Below are positions 59,854-64,000 of a DNA stretch of 64,000 bases, piece by piece; position 1 is the stretch's first letter; every line of letters begins with the position of its first letter. Source of the DNA: an uncultured Collinsella sp. (GTDB taxonomy: Bacteria > Actinomycetota > Coriobacteriia > Coriobacteriales > Coriobacteriaceae); contig UQHV01000011.1 in the NCBI GenBank assembly GCA_900540895.1, forward strand, positions 1 through 64,000, given 5' to 3'. The notes beneath the pieces were generated by a model. That model had not been told where the DNA came from. It saw only the letters and a program-made list of their open reading frames with translations, and made no database searches. The position numbers and the translations under genes were made by a program.

Positions 59854-60435
59854 ATGAAGCTCAGCGCGACCGCTTTAATTCCAAGGCGTGCATTCTTGGC
59901 ATTGGGGCTTGCGGCTGTTTCCGCTTGCCTCGCCGCCTGTTCAGGAAAAGACTCCAAGGGGAGCTATGATGATGGCTATGCCGCGGGCTATGCTGCCGCA
60001 CAGGCGGATGCTGCTGGAAAAAAGAGCGGCAGCAACGGGAATAACGATATCCCAGTATCAGGTATTGAGTACACCATCACAGGGGCGCAGCGCGGAGTAG
60101 AGAGCTTTGGTGACGGTAAGCCACTGTTGATTCTGAACTTGACCGCAAAAAATGTGTCGGAAGACCTTCAGACTGTCATGTTTTCCGGTAATGAGATATT
60201 GGCCTTTCAGGACGGCAAGGGACTTAATCCGAGTATGTTGGTGGAAGGCCTTGATCTTCCTGAGTCGCGTCAGATACAACCTGGCACGGTTCTTGAGGGC
60301 TGGCTTGGTTACGAGCTGATCGACGAAACAACGCCAGTTGAATGTGAGGCTGGCGGCCAAATTGCTTCTTCCGATAATAATGAAGCCATCTATGGGCTGA
60401 CTAATCCGCAGACTATCGATCTGAGTACTCTTTAA
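59854..60435 (+). CDS. Lipoprotein, DUF5067-like, hypothetical
   Basis: 193 aa. A signal peptide ends in the lipobox LAAC (about residue 29), followed by a Gly/Ala/Ser-rich linker and a beta-rich domain (PLLILNLTAKNVSEDLQTVM, ending LSTL) similar in pattern to DUF4352/DUF5067 domains. Lower GC than the amino-sugar genes. AGGAG precedes the ATG. A CTTTGATT/AATCAAAG hairpin follows at 60469-60503. Confidence 0.75.
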   Translation: MKLSATALIPRRAFLALGLAAVSACLAACSGKDSKGSYDDGYAAGYAAAQADAAGKKSGSNGNNDIPVSGIEYTITGAQRGVESFGDGKPLLILNLTAKNVSEDLQTVMFSGNEILAFQDGKGLNPSMLVEGLDLPESRQIQPGTVLEGWLGYELIDETTPVECEAGGQIASSDNNEAIYGLTNPQTIDLSTL

Positions 60436-60631
60436 TCATTACTCATACGTTTAAAAATCTGTCCAGACCTTTGATTTGGGTTAAGGGACCCCCCTAATCA
60501 AAGAGCCAAAATTTAGGACGGGAGCAGGTACGGTTTAGTCGTTGATCTAAGATTGAGCTGTTACGACGTTGTGGGAACTCTATCGGCAAGAAGCCGTTAA
60601 TATGCCGGCAGACGATCGATTGGAAGGCTGT

Positions 60632-61669
60632 ATGGACGTCAGGCTGCTTGGAAAGAAAAACGAGGGCGAGGGTCTTGAGGTCGCCGTTCCCGTTGATTCG
60701 GCTTTTGCAGAGCTAAAAGACAAGAGCGACGAGCAGCTGGCGGAGGCCCAGAGATTTTTGATTAACTTTATGAAAAAGGTTGCTCGGTTAAAGGGAGTGA
60801 GAATTGATCGGCTCCATTTCCTCCGCTCGGAGCTGAGGAAGAAGGGCGTCCATAAAGATGTTGTCGAGTTTGCCGTGGAAACAACCCCCGTTACTGCCGG
60901 AATCGATGCGGGTCTAATCGATAGAATTGCTAGGGAAGTAATTGATTTTGAGACAAAGAAGTCAACGGCCCTTTCCTTTGCAGCGGGTCTTCCCGGAGGT
61001 GTCGCGATGGCGGGCACCATTCCTGCCGATATGACGCAATACTACGTGCACGCATTCAGGATTATGCAGAAGCTGGCATACCTGTATGGCTGGCAGACCT
61101 TTTTTGAAGAATGTGACGACGTTGATGACGAGACTCTCTACGAAATGGCAGTGTTGCTCGGTGTAATGATGGGTGTAGGCAGTGCGAATTCGATGCTAAC
61201 CGTAATCGCCAAAAACGCCCAAGAGACGGTCGCGAAAAAGGTCGCTCGCCAGTCGCTAACCAAGACCAGTTGGTATCCGATCCTGAAGAAGCTCTTGAGC
61301 TTCATGGGTATCAAGATAACAAAGCAGACGGTGGGGGATGCCGCTGGCAAGGTTGTTGTGGGCGTCGGTGGCGTAATCTCTGGTGTTATCACCTATACGG
61401 GTCTTTCAAAGGGATCGGCGCGCTTGCGTAGGCAGCTTAAGTGCTTGCCGCAGGCAAGCGAGCGGATTCCTGGCACTGGGTACCATGAAAAGGATGAGGC
61501 CGCGGTTGCCAAGAGGCGGATCGACGTAGCGGAACCCCTCTTTATCGAAAAGTTCGGATTTACCCCCATGTTCTACGGCTCTATTGTTGAATATGCTGAC
61601 CGGCTGGAGGAGTCACTGGCGACTGGAGAAGCGAAGCTGGATGCATATAATCCGGACGTTCTTCTCTGA
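60632..61669 (+). CDS. EcsC-like protein, hypothetical
   Basis: 345 aa. The segment ALSFAAGLPGGVAMAGTIPA DMTQYYVHAFRIMQKLAYLYGW resembles the core of EcsC-family proteins; hydrophobic Gly-rich stretches follow (VVVGVGGVISGVITYTGL). The ATG at 60632 is chosen because GGAAGG lies 5 nt upstream; upstream in-frame starts at 60569 and 60602 lack one. Lower GC than the flanking core genes. Function unknown. Confidence 0.6.
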   Translation: MDVRLLGKKNEGEGLEVAVPVDSAFAELKDKSDEQLAEAQRFLINFMKKVARLKGVRIDRLHFLRSELRKKGVHKDVVEFAVETTPVTAGIDAGLIDRIAREVIDFETKKSTALSFAAGLPGGVAMAGTIPADMTQYYVHAFRIMQKLAYLYGWQTFFEECDDVDDETLYEMAVLLGVMMGVGSANSMLTVIAKNAQETVAKKVARQSLTKTSWYPILKKLLSFMGIKITKQTVGDAAGKVVVGVGGVISGVITYTGLSKGSARLRRQLKCLPQASERIPGTGYHEKDEAAVAKRRIDVAEPLFIEKFGFTPMFYGSIVEYADRLEESLATGEAKLDAYNPDVLL

Positions 61670-61810
61670 TACTCAGCGGAATTAGGCTATGCGCAACAGG
61701 ATTGTTGTTCGATCTAATGTGAACGTTGGATGATGCTAGCTATTTATGGAAAACGGTTAAAAAGTTTTTCACCCCTTTTTCACTCCTCGGAGAAGGAGGA
61801 AAGAGACGCG

Positions 61811-61848
61811 AAAAAGAAAAAGCTCAGAAGCAATTATGCTTCTGAGCT
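61811..61848 (-). terminator. Terminator of the tRNA gene
   Basis: On the minus strand AGCTCAGAAGC / GCTTCTGAGCT followed by TTTTTC, 12 bp after the tRNA end. Confidence 0.92.
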
Positions 61849-61860
61849 GCACGAATACAA

Positions 61861-61936
61861 TGGAGCCAGCGACCGGGCTCGAACCGGTGACCCCCGCTTT
61901 ACGAGAGCGGTGCTCTACCAACTGAGCTACGCTGGC
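61861..61936 (-). tRNA. tRNA-Thr(CGT)
   Basis: 76 nt on the minus strand, starting GCCAGCGTAGCTCAGTTGG. The acceptor stem GCCAGCG/CGCTGGC, the D arm, the anticodon stem CCGCT/AGCGG with loop CTCGTAA (anticodon CGT, reading ACG) and the T arm ACCGG-TTCGAGC-CCGGT are complete. The 3' CCA is encoded. Confidence 0.97.
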
Positions 61937-62143
61937 GACCATGTGGTGACGCAACTGAGGCGTCAACGGCTGTTTATGATACGGGACATCGCAAATCCGC
62001 GCAAGTGTTCTGACGGCTTTTCTCACTTTAAATGCACTAATATTAGAGGCGTGATGTCTGCGGTACCCATTTGGTGCTTGACCTGCTGTTGAGTTGGTGG
62101 CCGACGTCCCGCTCGTATGGGTCTCAAACAGAATGGGGCAGTC

Positions 62144-62626
62144 ATGGCTCAACCCAAGATTCTTCTCACGCGTATCGACGACCGTTTCATTTACGGGCAA
62201 GACGTTGAGCTATGGAACGAAGCCGTGGGTTCCAACCTCGTCCTAATCGTCAACGATGAGATCGCGGCAGATTCGCGCCAATGGGCACCCATGAGGGTGG
62301 CGGCGCCAGAAGGCATTTGGACGCGGTTTTTCTCGGTGCAAAGGACTATCGACATCATTCATACCGCAACGCCGCGTCAATGGATTCTGGTCATGGTGGC
62401 CTCACCCGCCGATGCGCTCGCGCTGGCTAAGGGCGGTGTGCCGATCACCAAGATCAGCATTGGCCATATGCAGGCAGGGGAGGGCAAACGCTCTGCAACG
62501 CCTGCCGTTGCCGTAGACGATATGGACATCGCCGCTTTCAAAGAGCTGCAAGAACTCGGCATAGAGCTAGAAATCCGCTACCTCCCCAGCTCCAATCCCG
62601 ACCCCATCGGCAATCTGTTCAACTGA
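62144..62626 (+). CDS. Orphan PTS EIIB-like protein without the active-site His
   Basis: 160 aa, the same length as the EIIB at 50325-50807 and clearly its paralogue (RIDDRFIYGQ against RIDNRLVHGQ; also KGGVPITKISIGHM, FKELQELGIELEIRYLPS). Position 17, the phosphorylated His in the family, is Tyr (codon TAC). No EIIA, EIIC or EIID is adjacent. The frame is intact with a GGGG ribosome site, so it is probably expressed but cannot carry phosphate on His17; a regulatory role is possible. An alternative ATG at 62117 adds 9 residues. Confidence 0.88.
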   Translation: MAQPKILLTRIDDRFIYGQDVELWNEAVGSNLVLIVNDEIAADSRQWAPMRVAAPEGIWTRFFSVQRTIDIIHTATPRQWILVMVASPADALALAKGGVPITKISIGHMQAGEGKRSATPAVAVDDMDIAAFKELQELGIELEIRYLPSSNPDPIGNLFN

Positions 62627-62699
62627 TCCCTTGGGGACGGAGAAAAGCGAATCATTTTGTCCTTGCGAGGGACGCGCGCGATGCTGCCTGTCAAAAACA

Positions 62700-62839
62700 A
62701 TGCCCATTTACTACGTTTGATCGGCTATCGCCGAGCATGTCGAATTTGAGAAAAACAAAACCGCAGGTAGGCGGCTCGCGAATTTAGCAAAAACCGGTGC
62801 ATGGTCGAGCATCCCGGGCTAAACGTAGTAAATGGGCAT
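62700..62839. repeat. 140-bp element bounded by a 19-bp perfect inverted repeat
   Basis: Arms 62700-62718 (ATGCCCATTTACTACGTTT) and 62821-62839 are exactly complementary; pairing extends outward with TCAAAA. The interior contains CAAAACCGCAGGTAG and ACCGGTGCATGGTCGA, which resemble a stretch at 49301-49342. No ORF. Confidence 0.8.
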
Positions 62840-62889
62840 AGTTTTGATATGTCACTCATACAGTCACAGCGAAATTGAGCCCGAAAGAT

Positions 62890-62927
62890 GAAAAAACGCC
62901 CGTCGGCGGTGGTGCCGGCGGGCGTTG
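62890..62927 (-). terminator. Terminator of galM
   Basis: On the minus strand AACGCCCGCCGG pairs with the CCGACGGGCGTT segment, then TTTTTC. Confidence 0.9.
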
Positions 62928-62952
62928 CTGTGCAATATGTCGCGTTGTGGGC

Positions 62953-63999
62953 CTAGTGCCTCATAAAGTGGTATTCGATCACATTGCTGTAGGGGTGACC
63001 CGGGCCCACAATACCCTGCGGGAACAGCGGCTGGTGCGGCGTGTCGGGGTACATTTCTGCCTCGAGGGCAAAGCCGGCGCCCCACCCATAGTTGGCATCG
63101 TCCTTGGCGTGTTCGTCGCCCAGCCAGTTGCCGGTGTAGAGCTGCACACCCGGGGCGGTGGTGTAGTAGTCCAGCTCACGGCCGGTCCACATCTCCTCGA
63201 CGTGCATCGCGCGGCGCAGATTACGGCCGTACTGATAGCCATCGATGCACAGGCAGTGGTCGTAGCCGCGTGCCTGCTTAATCTGCGGGTCGTCGGCTTC
63301 CATGCCGGGCGCGACGGGGCGCAGCTCGCGAAAGTCAAACGGCGTGCCCTCGACCGGAGCGATCTCGCCGGTGGGGATGTTCTGCTCGTTGATGGGCAGG
63401 TAGTGGGCAGCGTTAGCAACAAAGAAGTGCTCACAGTCCATGCCGGCGTTGTGACCGGCAAGGTTAAAGTACGTGTGGTTGGTCATGGACACGTATGTGG
63501 CGCGGTCGCTCTCACAGCCATATTCGATACGGAAGCAGCCGGTGCGCGTCACGGTAAACACGGCCGTAAAGGTGCGGTTGCCGGGCAGGCCCAACTCGCC
63601 ATCCTCAAGCGAGGTGGTCATGCGCACGGCATTGTGGACCTCGTCGAGCTCAACGTCCCATACGCGCTTGTGCAGACCATGCTCAAGATCGCTGTGCAGG
63701 TTGTTGACGCCCTCGTTGGCGGGCATATGCCAGTCCGTGCCAGCGATGGTGATCGTGGCACCTGCAGTGCGGTTAGCCACAGGTCCGATGGTCGCGCCAA
63801 AGCAGGCGGGGTTGTCAAAGTAATCCTCGAGCTTATCGAAGCCCAGCACCACATCGCGCACGTTGCCGGGGATATCGGGCACGTCGATGCCCAACACGGT
63901 GGCGCCATAGTCCATAATGCGAACGCAGATCTCGGGCCCGTTGAGGGTGTAACGATGAACGGGGGTACCGCACGGCGCGGTGCCGAAAAGCTCGGAAGT
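62953..63999 (-). CDS. galM: Aldose 1-epimerase (galactose mutarotase), 5' end outside window
   Basis: The frame is open to the window edge, giving at least 348 residues including a beginning like TAPCGTPVHRYTLNGPEICV, so only a few N-terminal residues are missing. Motifs: ATIGPVANRTAG, the catalytic His in MTNHTYFNLAG, RGYDHCLCI, and the Glu-containing ALEAEMYPDTPHQPLFP. It interconverts alpha and beta anomers of galactose or glucose. The length fits GalM. Confidence 0.93.
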   Translation of the reverse strand, partial: TSELFGTAPCGTPVHRYTLNGPEICVRIMDYGATVLGIDVPDIPGNVRDVVLGFDKLEDYFDNPACFGATIGPVANRTAGATITIAGTDWHMPANEGVNNLHSDLEHGLHKRVWDVELDEVHNAVRMTTSLEDGELGLPGNRTFTAVFTVTRTGCFRIEYGCESDRATYVSMTNHTYFNLAGHNAGMDCEHFFVANAAHYLPINEQNIPTGEIAPVEGTPFDFRELRPVAPGMEADDPQIKQARGYDHCLCIDGYQYGRNLRRAMHVEEMWTGRELDYYTTAPGVQLYTGNWLGDEHAKDDANYGWGAGFALEAEMYPDTPHQPLFPQGIVGPGHPYSNVIEYHFMRH

Positions 64000-64000
64000 G

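Larger units (their letters stand above)
62627..62952. other. Intergenic region, convergent genes
   Basis: 326 bp holding the inverted-repeat element at 62700-62839 and the galM terminator. Near its left end GGGACGGAGAAAAGCGAATC resembles GGGACGGGGATTAAAGAATC at 8114, another intergenic spot. Confidence 0.55.

Noticed and set aside
61730..62092. 120-codon plus-strand frame over the tRNA gene
   Set aside because: The segment is a complete tRNA-Thr with terminator on the other strand.

Overview
The window looks like a stretch of high-GC actinobacterial chromosome, most likely a Collinsella-type member of the Coriobacteriia. This is an inference from the flavour of the proteins (PTS sets for host and plant sugars, long HPF, Tat plus hypA/hypB, RicT with a long basic tail, class Ic-type aspartate aminotransferase), the many TATACT/TATAAT promoters and the GGAGG-type ribosome sites. 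It was not tested by any search. No rRNA, CRISPR array, phage or transposase gene was seen. One tRNA gene, tRNA-Thr(CGT), lies near the right end.

Layout. 0-16 kb is mainly housekeeping: a metallophosphoesterase cut by the window edge, gluQ, a DUF2207 membrane protein, a GNAT acetyltransferase, purH, an OmpR/BceS-like two-component pair, uspA, uppP and a pcrA/uvrD helicase. 15.4-22.3 kb is a beta-glucoside region: gntR-manA faces a GH1 6-phospho-beta-glucosidase plus lactose/cellobiose-family PTS EIIC, EIIB and EIIA, followed by a ROK sugar kinase. 22.4-33 kb holds ppaC, nhaA, an aminotransferase, a STAS protein, tatA-tatC-hypA-hypB and a type IA topoisomerase of archaeal look. 34-42.3 kb is tmk-holB-ricT, then comF and hpf, with a nuclease-like gene, a repeat, a candidate structured RNA and a lipoprotein gene lying between comF and hpf. 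42.3-48.9 kb has degV, a dehydrogenase with a metal-binding tail, an isocitrate dehydrogenase, membrane proteins and a DUF2975/XRE pair.

49.4-59.6 kb is a mannose-family PTS locus (EIIA, YajC, EIIB, EIIC, EIID), a GntR regulator, agaS, a NagA/AgaA-type deacetylase, a LacC-type kinase, an aldose epimerase and a YhcH protein. Together these fit uptake and breakdown of N-acetylgalactosamine or a related amino sugar through tagatose 6-phosphate; a tagatose-bisphosphate aldolase is not in the window. Two identical TGGTTACTACCAG sites, one before the PTS genes and one before agaS, suggest one regulon. A 44-codon remnant of a second deacetylase gene survives after the kinase. 59.8-64 kb is more accessory: a lipoprotein, an EcsC-like protein, the tRNA, an orphan PTS EIIB whose active-site His is Tyr, and a partial galM.

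The most unusual signals are non-coding: three copies of a 223-234 bp element with about 34 bp terminal inverted repeats, a three-copy repeat built on a GGAACGTCCCTAACTGCCGG unit, several long perfect or near-perfect inverted repeats behind genes, and a roughly 265-nt candidate structured RNA with its own strong promoter between comF and hpf (possibly a raiA-motif RNA).
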